Origin: JAKVAV01 sp964651785
GTDB lineage: Bacteria > Bacteroidota > Bacteroidia > Flavobacteriales_D > Cryomorphaceae
Direction: 5' to 3'
NCBI GenBank assembly: GCA_964651785.1
Contig: CAZYWJ010000004.1
Span: forward strand, 37,491 to 101,490
Length of the DNA: 64,000 nt
Part shown: positions 30,299-38,205 of the stretch, piece by piece
How the letters are laid out: every line of letters starts with the position of its first letter
Position numbering within the stretch: the stretch's first letter is position 1
The notes under the pieces: generated by a model
Told to the model about the DNA's origin: nothing
The model's input: the letters and a program-made list of their open reading frames with translations, nothing else
The model's database searches: none
Translations under genes and position numbers: made by a program

Positions 30299-30973
30299 TT
30301 GCGAAAGAAAGAGGCCTTCGGTTTGTATCTTCTTTTGGGCGGACTCTTTATCACCGCCCTTATCACGTGCAATTTGATTGCGAACAAGTTCGTGACGGTC
30401 GACTTAGGGTTTAAAGTCTTCACCATTTCAGCGGGAGTACTGCCTTACCCCATCACCTTTTTGCTTACCGACATCCTATCGGAAATTTACGGTCGGAAGA
30501 AAACGAATGCCGTCGTTTACACGGGATTTGCCGCTTCTCTATTCGTTTTGTTTATGCTTTTCCTTGGCAGTCTTTTTCCCGCCATTGGCGATTCGCCCGT
30601 GAGCGACGAATATTACGATACGGTATTCCAAAATTCGTGGCGTGTCATCTTGGCCTCGATGGTGGCATACCTCACGGCTCAGTTAGTCGATGTGCGTTTG
30701 TTCCATTTCTGGAAAAGAAAAACCAAAGGAAAAAAGCTGTGGCTGAGAAATAATGCTTCCACGATTCTTTCTCAATTGGTAGATACCACCTTGGTCGTCT
30801 TGGTGCTTTTCGCGGGAGTGCTTCCGATTGAAACCATTGGCAGCTTTATCGCTGATGGCTGGCTCTTTAAAGTATTGGTGGCTTTGGCAGATACTGCATT
30901 GATTTATCTGGCCGTTTGGTTGATTCGTCGTCGTTTTAAATTGAAAGAAGGGGAAGAAATAGATTTTCTCTAA
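30299..30973 (+). CDS. yhhQ: Queuosine precursor transporter, YhhQ/VUT family
   Basis: A 224-residue protein with about six membrane segments. ITCNLIANKFVTVDLG and the charged helix break FLLTDILSEIYGRKKTNAV are characteristic of the YhhQ (COG1738) family, as is the late SQLVDTTLVVLVLF. It imports queuosine precursors such as preQ0 or preQ1. The start is TTG at 30299 (or CTG at 30293): an in-frame stop lies at 30284 and no ATG is near. It is the last gene of the hemH-pabB-tilS-yhhQ run, with no obvious hairpin after it. Confidence 0.88.
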   Translation: MRKKEAFGLYLLLGGLFITALITCNLIANKFVTVDLGFKVFTISAGVLPYPITFLLTDILSEIYGRKKTNAVVYTGFAASLFVLFMLFLGSLFPAIGDSPVSDEYYDTVFQNSWRVILASMVAYLTAQLVDVRLFHFWKRKTKGKKLWLRNNASTILSQLVDTTLVVLVLFAGVLPIETIGSFIADGWLFKVLVALADTALIYLAVWLIRRRFKLKEGEEIDFL

Positions 30974-31025
30974 GTAGGATTCAAACAATGAATTTCAAAA
31001 GAAGGTGCTAAAAATCTAAAAAATG

Positions 31026-31033
31026 TAGATTTG
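31026..31033 (+). promoter_or_regulatory. Candidate -7 element for dsbD
   Basis: TAGATTTG, an exact TAnnTTTG match 26 bases before the ATG at 31060. No good -33 is seen, so support is partial. Confidence 0.35.
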
Positions 31034-31059
31034 ACCTTGCTAAAATCGGACATTCACCC

Positions 31060-33483
31060 ATGTTGAAAATCAAAGCATCCTTCCTTTTCTTCATTACTGC
31101 AATTTTTTCAATTCAAGCGCAGGTTTACGACCCCGTAAACTGGTCATTTGAAGTTAAAAACACCGGTGATAATACGGCTGAACTCGTCTTTTCAGCTACG
31201 ATCGAAGAAGGATGGCATGTATATGCCTCTGAACTCGATTCTGATATGGGACCCATTCCGACCTCTGTCACGCTGGATGAGAGTGACAATTATAAAGTCT
31301 CGGGCAAACTGACAGGGGGCAAGTACAAGACGGAGTACGATCCGAATTTCGACATGGATCTGAACTTCTACGACAAGAAAGCCAAGTTTACTCTTCCGAT
31401 TGAGCGTATGTCGACTTCTGATTTTGAAGTGACCGGCTACCTGACTTTTATGGTCTGCAACGACGAGATGTGCCTTCCGCCCGAAGATGTGGATTTGGCT
31501 TTGAAAGTAGAGGGAGCGGAATCGAAAAAAGAGAAGAAAGAGGAAGGTTCACCCGCTTTAAAGCCGATTCCCATCCAGCCCATTGCCGACGAGGAAGTTC
31601 TCGAGCCCGTGAAATGGGAGTTTTCCATCGAAGAAGAAACGGATTCGACAGCTCTCTTTGTGGCTTCCGCCAAAATCGACGAGCCTTGGCATCTTTATTC
31701 CGTCAATATTGATATCGAAGATGATGGCCCCTTGCCCACGGAATTAATCTTTGAAGAAATTCAGGGTTATTCTTTGGTGGGAAAACCTTCGGAATCCAAA
31801 CCCAAAACGGAATACGATCCGGTCTTTGACATGGAGATCGACTTCTTCGAAAAGGAAGCGCGATTCACTCAAAAAATAAAAAAAGAGTCATCGGATCCCA
31901 TTGCTGTAAAAGGTTATGTTAACTACATGGTTTGTGATGCATCGAAATGCATCATGGAGCAAACGGAGTTTTCAGAAAAACTGAAAGGTGCAGCAAATGT
32001 GAAAGCCGGTGATGAGGTGGCTACAGTAGGAGATACACCTGCGAAGGAGGATAGATCTTATTTGGGAATTTTCCTGATTGCCTTCTTCAGCGGATTTGCA
32101 GCATTGCTTACGCCTTGCGTGTTTCCGATGATCCCGATGACGGTAAGCTTCTTTACCAAGCAAAGCAAAACGCGAGCCGAAGGGATCAAGAATTCGATTA
32201 TTTACGGGGTCTCCATCATCGTCATATACGTCGTTTTGGGAGTGGTGGTCACGGCTATTTTCGGGGCTTCCGTCCTCTCTGAACTGTCCACTGATCCTTG
32301 GTTCAATCTCGTCTTTTTCGCCCTACTTATTGTTTTTGCCATCTCCTTCTTAGGAGCATTTGAAATTACATTACCTAATTCGTGGATCAGCAAGGCCGAT
32401 TCGCGCGCCGACAAAGGTGGCTTGATCGGAATCTTCTTCATGGCCTTCGTCTTGGCGCTCGTTTCTTTTTCCTGCACCGGGCCTATTGTCGGGACTTTGA
32501 TCGTTGAAGCAGCTTCTATCGGAGGGACCGCTCCCGTAATCGGGATGCTTGGCTTTTCACTGGCAATAGCTCTGCCTTTTGCATTGTTCGCAGCATTTCC
32601 GGGCTGGATGAATTCATTGCCTAAGTCGGGTGGCTGGCTGAATTCCGTGAAGGTAGTATTGGGATTTTTAGAATTGGCGCTCGCCTTCAAATTTCTATCC
32701 AATGCCGATATGGTTCTTCAGCTTCACTTGCTGGAGCGAGAGGTGTTTATCGCCATTTGGATTATCATTTTCGGCTTGCTCACGCTTTACCTCTTGGGGA
32801 AATTGAAATTGCCCCACGACAGCGATTTGAAGTACGTTTCCGTTCCACGATTATTATTGGCGGTTTTCACGGGATTCTTCACTATATACATGATTCCCGG
32901 GCTATGGGGTGCGCCGCTAAAATTGATTGCAGCTTTCCCGCCGCCTCTTCAGTACAGCGAAAGCCCGATGGGTGTCGGTTCTACGGGTGGTACGGTGATG
33001 AGTGCAGAAGGTCATGCTGATGATCAGCACGTCGGTCCTCAAGGGATTTTAGTCTACCATGATTACGATAAAGGTTTGGCTCATGCCAAAGAGGTCGACA
33101 AACCATTGATGCTGGACTTTACCGGTTGGGCTTGTGTGAATTGCCGAAAGATGGAGCAGCAAGTATGGTCCGACCCTGAAATTAAATCCATGCTGGCCAA
33201 TGACGTGGTTCTGGTTTCGCTTTACGTAGATGAGAAGACGCCACTGCCCGAAGCAGAACAAGTCACGGTAGAGCTAACAGGCGGACGAAAAAAGAAACTT
33301 CGAAATGTCGGGAATAAGTGGGCGGCTTTTCAGGAAATTGAATACGGCGTAAATGCACAGCCTTATTATGTTCTCTTGGATCACAATGAGGAGAAGTTGG
33401 TTGAGCCTTCAAATTACCAAGATTACGGAACGGTTGAGGAGTTCAAAGATTGGTTAACACGCGGAATAAAGAAATTTAATTAG
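31060..33483 (+). CDS. dsbD: Protein-disulfide reductase DsbD with two N-terminal domains
   Basis: An 807-residue envelope protein. A signal peptide ends near SIQAQ. Two similar DsbD-alpha/DsbC-N-like domains follow in tandem (residues about 22-150 and 181-310). Each opens with EPVKWEF or DPVNWSF, carries a KTEYDPxFDM segment, and ends with a two-cysteine motif (FMVCNDEMCLPP and YMVCDASKCIME). The transmembrane domain starts near 333 with Cys353 (TPCVFP) and Cys472 (SFSCTGPIVG). The C-terminal thioredoxin domain has WACVNC at 692-695. Electrons pass from cytoplasmic thioredoxin to periplasmic partners. The doubled N-terminal domain is the unusual part. Confidence 0.92.
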   Translation: MLKIKASFLFFITAIFSIQAQVYDPVNWSFEVKNTGDNTAELVFSATIEEGWHVYASELDSDMGPIPTSVTLDESDNYKVSGKLTGGKYKTEYDPNFDMDLNFYDKKAKFTLPIERMSTSDFEVTGYLTFMVCNDEMCLPPEDVDLALKVEGAESKKEKKEEGSPALKPIPIQPIADEEVLEPVKWEFSIEEETDSTALFVASAKIDEPWHLYSVNIDIEDDGPLPTELIFEEIQGYSLVGKPSESKPKTEYDPVFDMEIDFFEKEARFTQKIKKESSDPIAVKGYVNYMVCDASKCIMEQTEFSEKLKGAANVKAGDEVATVGDTPAKEDRSYLGIFLIAFFSGFAALLTPCVFPMIPMTVSFFTKQSKTRAEGIKNSIIYGVSIIVIYVVLGVVVTAIFGASVLSELSTDPWFNLVFFALLIVFAISFLGAFEITLPNSWISKADSRADKGGLIGIFFMAFVLALVSFSCTGPIVGTLIVEAASIGGTAPVIGMLGFSLAIALPFALFAAFPGWMNSLPKSGGWLNSVKVVLGFLELALAFKFLSNADMVLQLHLLEREVFIAIWIIIFGLLTLYLLGKLKLPHDSDLKYVSVPRLLLAVFTGFFTIYMIPGLWGAPLKLIAAFPPPLQYSESPMGVGSTGGTVMSAEGHADDQHVGPQGILVYHDYDKGLAHAKEVDKPLMLDFTGWACVNCRKMEQQVWSDPEIKSMLANDVVLVSLYVDEKTPLPEAEQVTVELTGGRKKKLRNVGNKWAAFQEIEYGVNAQPYYVLLDHNEEKLVEPSNYQDYGTVEEFKDWLTRGIKKFN

Positions 33484-33500
33484 GTCTTTTGCATGCCGTT

Positions 33501-33908
33501 CTATAATGAGAGAATCTTTTTGAATTCAGAAGCTTTGACTACCTCAACCTTTGGAAAAGAAATTTTATCCAACACGTTGAAGTGATTATCATCACTCACC
33601 AAAAACTTTGCATTACAAGCTATTGCACAGTCTACAAATTTATTGTCGTCTTGATCGATCTGAATTAATTGCCATTTGTAATACTTGTTCAACCACCTGA
33701 TGTTTGGAGCGTTTTCCAATAATTGCATTAAATATGCAGCGATTTCTCTACCCATCATTCGACCTACAATTTCCTCATATTCTAAGAGAATGTCGTTGGT
33801 AACACATAGTATGTATTTTTCATCAAGAAAAGCTTCGAAAATCGGGTAGTACTTCGACTTGCCGGAAAGAGAAACAAGAAGAACATTAGTGTCCAATACG
33901 ATGTCCAC
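33501..33908 (-). CDS. PIN-domain ribonuclease toxin
   Basis: A 135-residue protein of the PIN-family toxins. Acidic residues expected to bind metal are visible in VLDTNVLL (N-terminus), LEYEEIV, DDNKFVDCAI and FLVSDDNHF. These usually cleave RNA and are held inactive by the partner encoded just upstream. Its ATG lies 2 bases after the antitoxin stop. It sits between dsbD (convergent) and gmhA. Confidence 0.85.
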   Translation of the reverse strand: MDIVLDTNVLLVSLSGKSKYYPIFEAFLDEKYILCVTNDILLEYEEIVGRMMGREIAAYLMQLLENAPNIRWLNKYYKWQLIQIDQDDNKFVDCAIACNAKFLVSDDNHFNVLDKISFPKVEVVKASEFKKILSL

Positions 33909-33910
33909 AT

Positions 33911-34153
33911 TTACTGGTTTTTAGAATCGTATGGTGTTCGGTTGTGCTTTTTCAACATACGTTCCATATCGTCATCAGACCAATTATTTTCATCCCATTT
34001 TTGATCACTAAGCCTTTTTATACGATTTGCCAGATATCTGACGATAATTCTCTTGATTTCAATCAAATCTTCTTCCTTTAAATCTCGAGTGAACAACTTG
34101 AGTATTTCGAGTTGAGTAGAGTTAAGTGTGCCCTGAGGAAAATCTGATTTCAT
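33911..34153 (-). CDS. Probable antitoxin of the PIN toxin
   Basis: An 80-residue, highly charged protein encoded immediately upstream of the PIN toxin. Residues 12-50 look helical (STQLEILKLFTRDLKEEDLI), and the acidic/basic C-terminus (ENNWSDDDMERMLKKHNR) is the likely toxin-binding tail. I do not recognise a named DNA-binding fold. The assignment is by size, order and 2-base spacing. Confidence 0.7.
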   Translation of the reverse strand: MKSDFPQGTLNSTQLEILKLFTRDLKEEDLIEIKRIIVRYLANRIKRLSDQKWDENNWSDDDMERMLKKHNRTPYDSKNQ

Positions 34154-34237
34154 ATTTTACTTTTAAGTAGCTATGGAAACTGAATGCAATTTACCAAATT
34201 TCGTTTTTAAAGCTTGATGCTCCGACTTATTTCATCA

Positions 34238-34265
34238 TTGACACTTTTACAATCACATATTTTAG
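34238..34265 (+). promoter_or_regulatory. Candidate promoter for gmhA
   Basis: TTG at 34238-34240, 17-base spacer, TATTTTAG at 34258-34265 (one mismatch to TAnnTTTG). The implied transcript starts about 20 bases before the ATG at 34291. Confidence 0.4.
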
Positions 34266-34290
34266 GGTGAAGTTTATATACATTTGAAGA

Positions 34291-34866
34291 ATGGATGAAA
34301 ATCTGAAAAAGCATTTCACCGAAGCCGCCGAAGTAGTGAACCGTATTCTTTCCGACGATTCCTTTTTCACGCAAGTGGAAAAAGCAGGAAAAGCGATGAC
34401 AGAGTCCTTGAATCGTGGAGGAAAAATAATTTCCTGCGGAAATGGTGGCTCCATGTGCGATGCCATGCATTTTGCCGAAGAACTGACCGGCAGATACCGC
34501 GACAATCGAAAAGCTATTCCCGCTATTTCTATTTCCGATCCTTCTCACTTGGCTTGTGTGGCCAATGATTACGGTTACGAATTCGTTTTTTCACGGTACG
34601 TTGAAGCCTTAGGAAATAATGGCGATGTATTACTGGGTATCAGCACCAGTGGGAATTCCGGAAATGTTATTAGGGCCTTTGAAGCAGGTAAGCAGAAGGG
34701 GATGAAACTCGTCGCCCTGACGGGAAATGAAGGGGGCAAGCTGGCCAATTTAGCCGATGTGGAAATTCGCGTGCCACATAAAGGATATGCCGACCGAATT
34801 CAAGAGGTTCACATCAAAATAATTCATTCATTAATTGATTATATTGAGCGCCACATTGCTGAGTAA
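34291..34866 (+). CDS. gmhA: D-sedoheptulose-7-phosphate isomerase
   Basis: A 191-residue SIS-domain isomerase making D-glycero-D-manno-heptose 7-phosphate for lipopolysaccharide core. Motifs: GGKIISCGNGGSMCDAMHFA with the phosphate-binding serine, AEELTGRYRDNRKAIPAI, LGISTSGNSGNVIRAFEAG, and the terminal catalytic region IQEVHIKIIHSLIDYIE. It is a complete family-length protein. It stands alone between a toxin-antitoxin pair and comM. Confidence 0.9.
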   Translation: MDENLKKHFTEAAEVVNRILSDDSFFTQVEKAGKAMTESLNRGGKIISCGNGGSMCDAMHFAEELTGRYRDNRKAIPAISISDPSHLACVANDYGYEFVFSRYVEALGNNGDVLLGISTSGNSGNVIRAFEAGKQKGMKLVALTGNEGGKLANLADVEIRVPHKGYADRIQEVHIKIIHSLIDYIERHIAE

Positions 34867-34957
34867 CGGCCTGCTGTGAATCTCCGAACAACCAAGCTCA
34901 ACAACGATTTGTGAGATTTCCGGTTAGGCTATTCGGCTGAATAACCATAACCGAATT

Positions 34958-35854
34958 ATGCTAGTCAAAGCCTACGGAAGCGCCGTATATGGCGTCGATG
35001 CCATCACCATTACCGTCGAAGTGAATATTTCAGCGGGAATCAATTTTCATCTTGTCGGCCTGCCCGATAGTGCCGTGAAAGAGAGTCAACAGCGAATNNN
35101 NNNNNNNNNNNNNNNNNNNNNNNNNNNNNNNNNNNNNNNNNNNNNNNNNNNNNNNNNNNNNNNNNNNNNNNNNNNNNNNNNNNNNNNNNNNNNNNNNGAG
35201 ATCTCACTCGCTCATAACGGAATTCTCTTTTTGGATGAATTGCCCGAGTTCAAACGGTCAGTCTTAGAAGTATTGCGTCAGCCACTGGAAGACCGAATCG
35301 TGACCATTTCCCGAGCGAAGATTTCAGTTGATTACCCCTCATCTTTTATGCTTATTGCTTCGATGAATCCTTCGCCGAGCGGTGACTTTTTTCAACCCGG
35401 AGAGTCGGCTGACAGCGAGTTTGCCGTACGGCGCTACCTCGCAAAAATCTCAGGGCCCCTGCTCGATCGTATCGATTTGCACATCGAGGTAAATCCGGTG
35501 CCATTCGAGCAATTGAGAAATCGAGAGTCGGGAGAGCCATCGGCGTCGATCAGAGAAAGAGTGGTCAAAGCCAGAAATATTCAAACACGGCGCTATCTCA
35601 ACGAAAAGGAAATTTATGCCAATGCTCAATTAACACCTAAGCTGCAGAAGAAGCACTGCGAAATCGATTCAGCGGGAGAAGGGTTATTGAAAAATGCCGT
35701 TGAGAGACTGGGTTTTTCTGCTCGCTCTTATGCGAGAATTCTGAAGGTAGCGCGCACCATTGCTGACTTGGATGCCTCGGAAAATATTGCGACACAGCAT
35801 TTAGCGGAAGCGATTCAGTACCGATCTCTGGATCGGGATGGTTGGATGATGTAA
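34958..35854 (+). CDS. ComM/YifB-family Mg-chelatase-like AAA+ protein (middle lost in gap)
   Basis: Only the two ends are present. The N-terminal 46 residues (AYGSAVYGVDAITITVEVNI, LVGLPDSAVKESQQR) match YifB/ComM exactly in style. The part after the gap starts at the Walker B region (GILFLDELPEFKRSVLEVLR) and ends with the C-terminal signature LGFSARSYARILKVARTIAD. The family is about 510 residues, so roughly 245 residues including Walker A are missing. Thus the N run stands for some 700 bases. The apparent 298-residue protein is an artefact. ComM helicases promote branch migration in recombination and transformation. Confidence 0.88.
   Translation: MLVKAYGSAVYGVDAITITVEVNISAGINFHLVGLPDSAVKESQQRXXXXXXXXXXXXXXXXXXXXXXXXXXXXXXXXXXEISLAHNGILFLDELPEFKRSVLEVLRQPLEDRIVTISRAKISVDYPSSFMLIASMNPSPSGDFFQPGESADSEFAVRRYLAKISGPLLDRIDLHIEVNPVPFEQLRNRESGEPSASIRERVVKARNIQTRRYLNEKEIYANAQLTPKLQKKHCEIDSAGEGLLKNAVERLGFSARSYARILKVARTIADLDASENIATQHLAEAIQYRSLDRDGWMM
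35098..35197. other. Assembly gap (100 N) inside comM
   Basis: Exactly 100 N, replacing the nucleotide-binding half of the AAA+ domain. Confidence 0.99.
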
Positions 35855-35929
35855 TTTCGCCGATTCTAACCAAAATCGCGGAAACATTTGGCACTCGATT
35901 TCCGTAAGATTTTCTAAATATTTAGTGCT

Positions 35930-36349
35930 ATGCGCGTACTTCTACTTATCTCAATACTTTTCTTTCAGCTCGGACAAGTGACCGCCGCCGATCACGGCGA
36001 TGAGGATGCGATCTATCTGGATGAGCGAATGCAGGAGACAAAAAAGAAAAATGCCACTTACTATTGCGAGCTGGTAGGGATGAACAATGATTTGTATCAT
36101 TTCAAGGCCTATTTTCTGTCAGGTGAACTCAAAATGGAAGGCTGGTATGAAGACGAGCGAATGAAGAAGCCACAAGGATTGTTCACGTACTATTATCAAT
36201 CAGGTCAGGTAGAATCTACCGGTGAATACCGAGATGGTGAAAAGTACGGCATCTGGAAACGCTATGACAGATTTGGCAATGAAAAGCCCGAAAAGGTGTA
36301 CGCTTTTTTGCCAATGCTCAAAGAATTGGAGAAAGCTAAAGAAGAATAA
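35930..36349 (+). CDS. Secreted YwqK/MORN-variant repeat protein
   Basis: A 139-residue exported protein with a signal peptide ending near VTAADH. Two or three MORN-variant repeats typical of the YwqK family are visible: AYFLSGELKMEGWYED, YYYQSGQVESTGEYRDGEKY and GIWKRYDRFGNE. The middle contains a single cysteine (YYCELVG). Function unknown; such proteins are common in Bacteroidetes envelopes. A strong intrinsic terminator follows the stop. Confidence 0.7.
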   Translation: MRVLLLISILFFQLGQVTAADHGDEDAIYLDERMQETKKKNATYYCELVGMNNDLYHFKAYFLSGELKMEGWYEDERMKKPQGLFTYYYQSGQVESTGEYRDGEKYGIWKRYDRFGNEKPEKVYAFLPMLKELEKAKEE

Positions 36350-36372
36350 CTCCTTACGGACTTTAAAATCTC

Positions 36373-36403
36373 AAGCCATTAGCTATTCGCTGATGGCTTT
36401 TTT
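36373..36403 (+). terminator. Intrinsic terminator after the YwqK-like gene
   Basis: An 11-base stem (36373-36383 with 36389-36399, one T-G pair), loop TATTC, and then a T-tract to 36403. The hairpin includes the stop codon and last codons of the convergent symporter gene (stop at 36383). The T-tract is on the plus strand only, so it terminates the plus-strand gene. Confidence 0.85.
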
Positions 36404-38089
36404 GTTTTCACTAAACAGAGAAATCAATAAAGAGATGAGCATTACCATACCGCAACCGATCACGTTGAAGTAGAGGTAAGAGATACTCTCTGATTTGAAT
36501 TGATAAAGAATCAGAATAAAAGACTGCGTGAAGACAGCGGCAATGAAAACGGCATTTCCTTTCACTCGTTTGAGGAAAAAAGCGGTGAGAAAAATTCCGA
36601 GGATGGTACCGTAAAACAGGCTTCCCAAAATATTGACCGCCTCGATGAGGTTTTCAAAAAGATCGGCATAGAGTGCAAAACCTACGGCCAAGACTCCCCA
36701 AAAAGCAGTAAGTACTTTTGACATGATGAGGTAATGCTTTTCGTCACCATCTTTTTTGAAAATCCGCTTATAGAAATCTACGGAAGTGGTAGAGCCCAAA
36801 GCATTCAGCTCACCTGCCGTGCTCGACATCGCCGCCGAAACGATTACCGCTAAAAGCAAACCGACCAAACCTGAAGGCATGAAGTTCAAGATGTAGCTGA
36901 TAAAAACGTAATCTGAGTCTTTCTGTGTGTTTTTGGGGAAAGCTTGTTCTACCAAGGCCTTAGCCTCATCTCTTTTCTCGAAAGCTTGAGACTTGAGTTC
37001 GTTCAATCTCGCCTCCGCCTTTTCCGTATTTTCTTTTGAGCCCTGCTTTCGAGCTTCTAAATAAATAAGGGCAGCTTCTTTCTTTTCGGCGTGAATCTCG
37101 TAGTGAGCGGTACGAAGATCTTCCAAATCACCTTTGTATTCCGTTGCTTCTACCAGTTCGAGCGATGTCGTATCGAATAAAACATCGTGTGGTTGAAATT
37201 GGTAAAACACGAATACCATCACCCCGGTGAGTAGAATGAAAAATTGCATGGGAATTTTCAATACGGCGTTAAACATCAAACCCATTCGGCTTTCTTTGAC
37301 CGAAGCTCCGCCGAGGTATCGTTGCACTTGCGATTGATCCGTCCCGAAATAAGAAAGAGCTAAGAAAAAACCTCCGGTGATGCCCGACCAAAAGGTGTAG
37401 CGCTTATCCCAGTCGAAGCTGAAATCGATGGCCTCCGTTTTTCCCATCTTTCCCGCAAGCTGAAGCCCGTCGAGAAAACCCACTCCGCTTGGTAAGTTGT
37501 AAATAATCGTTCCGAAAGCTACGGCCATACCGATCAGAATCACGCCCATTTGCCACTTTTGGGTGAGGCTCACGGCCTTTGTTCCTCCCGAAACGGTGTA
37601 GATAATAACGAGCACACCGACAACGATTATGGTAATGCTGAGATTCCACCCGAGTACGGACGAAAGGACGATGGCCGGTGCGTAAATTGTGATACCTGCC
37701 GCCAAACCGCGCTGTACCAAAAACAAGAAGGCAGCGAGCATTCGACTCTTTAGGTCAAATCGCTTTTCCAAATATTCGTAGGCCGTGTAGACCTTGAGCT
37801 TGTAATAGATCGGAATGAATACCGCCGACACAACGATCAATGCAAAGGGAAGCCCGAGGTAGTTTTGGACGAAAGCCATTCCCGATTCGTAGGCTTGCCC
37901 CGGCGTACTTAAAAATGTGATGGCGCTGGCCTGAGTAGCCATTACCGAAAGGCCGATCGTGGCCCATTTCATATCCTTATCACCCAGGAGGTAGCCCTCT
38001 ATGTTTTTATTCTTACGGGTTTTGTAAGTCCCGTATGCCACGATAAATAGCAGGGTTCCGCCTAAGACGAAATAGTCGAGTATCGTCAT
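36383..38089 (-). CDS. Sodium:solute symporter (SSS family) with a coiled-coil insertion
   Basis: A 568-residue inner-membrane transporter of the SSS/SLC5 family. Family features: the N-terminal YFVLGGTLLFIVAYGTY, LGDKDMKWATIGLSVMATQA, the sodium-site region SAITFLSTPGQAYESG, and ALSYFGTDQSQVQRYLGGAS. Between membrane segments near residues 298-388 there is a hydrophilic, Glu/Lys/Ala-rich insert that looks helical and coiled-coil. Such long inserts are outside the usual SSS core. Its ATG overlaps the stop of a 39-residue membrane peptide (ATGA). Substrate unknown; the PIG-L-like neighbour suggests an amino-sugar-type or acylated solute, which is inference. Confidence 0.85.
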   Translation of the reverse strand: MTILDYFVLGGTLLFIVAYGTYKTRKNKNIEGYLLGDKDMKWATIGLSVMATQASAITFLSTPGQAYESGMAFVQNYLGLPFALIVVSAVFIPIYYKLKVYTAYEYLEKRFDLKSRMLAAFLFLVQRGLAAGITIYAPAIVLSSVLGWNLSITIIVVGVLVIIYTVSGGTKAVSLTQKWQMGVILIGMAVAFGTIIYNLPSGVGFLDGLQLAGKMGKTEAIDFSFDWDKRYTFWSGITGGFFLALSYFGTDQSQVQRYLGGASVKESRMGLMFNAVLKIPMQFFILLTGVMVFVFYQFQPHDVLFDTTSLELVEATEYKGDLEDLRTAHYEIHAEKKEAALIYLEARKQGSKENTEKAEARLNELKSQAFEKRDEAKALVEQAFPKNTQKDSDYVFISYILNFMPSGLVGLLLAVIVSAAMSSTAGELNALGSTTSVDFYKRIFKKDGDEKHYLIMSKVLTAFWGVLAVGFALYADLFENLIEAVNILGSLFYGTILGIFLTAFFLKRVKGNAVFIAAVFTQSFILILYQFKSESISYLYFNVIGCGMVMLISLLISLFSENKKAISE

Positions 38090-38205
38090 GAAGTATACTG
38101 CGTGAAGAGGTACATGAAAAGGCAGAATACCACAAAAAAGCCTATCACAAGAAGGTAGACTTTCTTCCAGTTGGTATGGCTCACGGGCTTATTCCCTTCC
38201 TCCAT
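38086..38205 (-). CDS. 39-residue single-span membrane peptide coupled to the symporter
   Basis: An ATG at 38205 opens a 39-residue frame. It has a polar N-terminus (MEEGNKPVSHTNWKKV), one strong hydrophobic helix (LLVIGFFVVFCLFMYLF) and a short polar end. Its start overlaps the end of the PIG-L-like gene by 17 bases, and its stop overlaps the symporter start (ATGA). Positive residues before the helix predict an N-in orientation. The coupling suggests a small accessory subunit of the symporter, by analogy with other transporter peptides; this is inference. Confidence 0.7.
   Translation of the reverse strand: MEEGNKPVSHTNWKKVYLLVIGFFVVFCLFMYLFTQYTS

Noticed and set aside
34921..34953. Hairpin-like sequence between gmhA and comM
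   Set aside because: Outer arms GGTTA/TAACC and inner arms TATTC/GAATA pair only with interior loops and there is no T-tract, so neither a terminator nor an operator is convincing.
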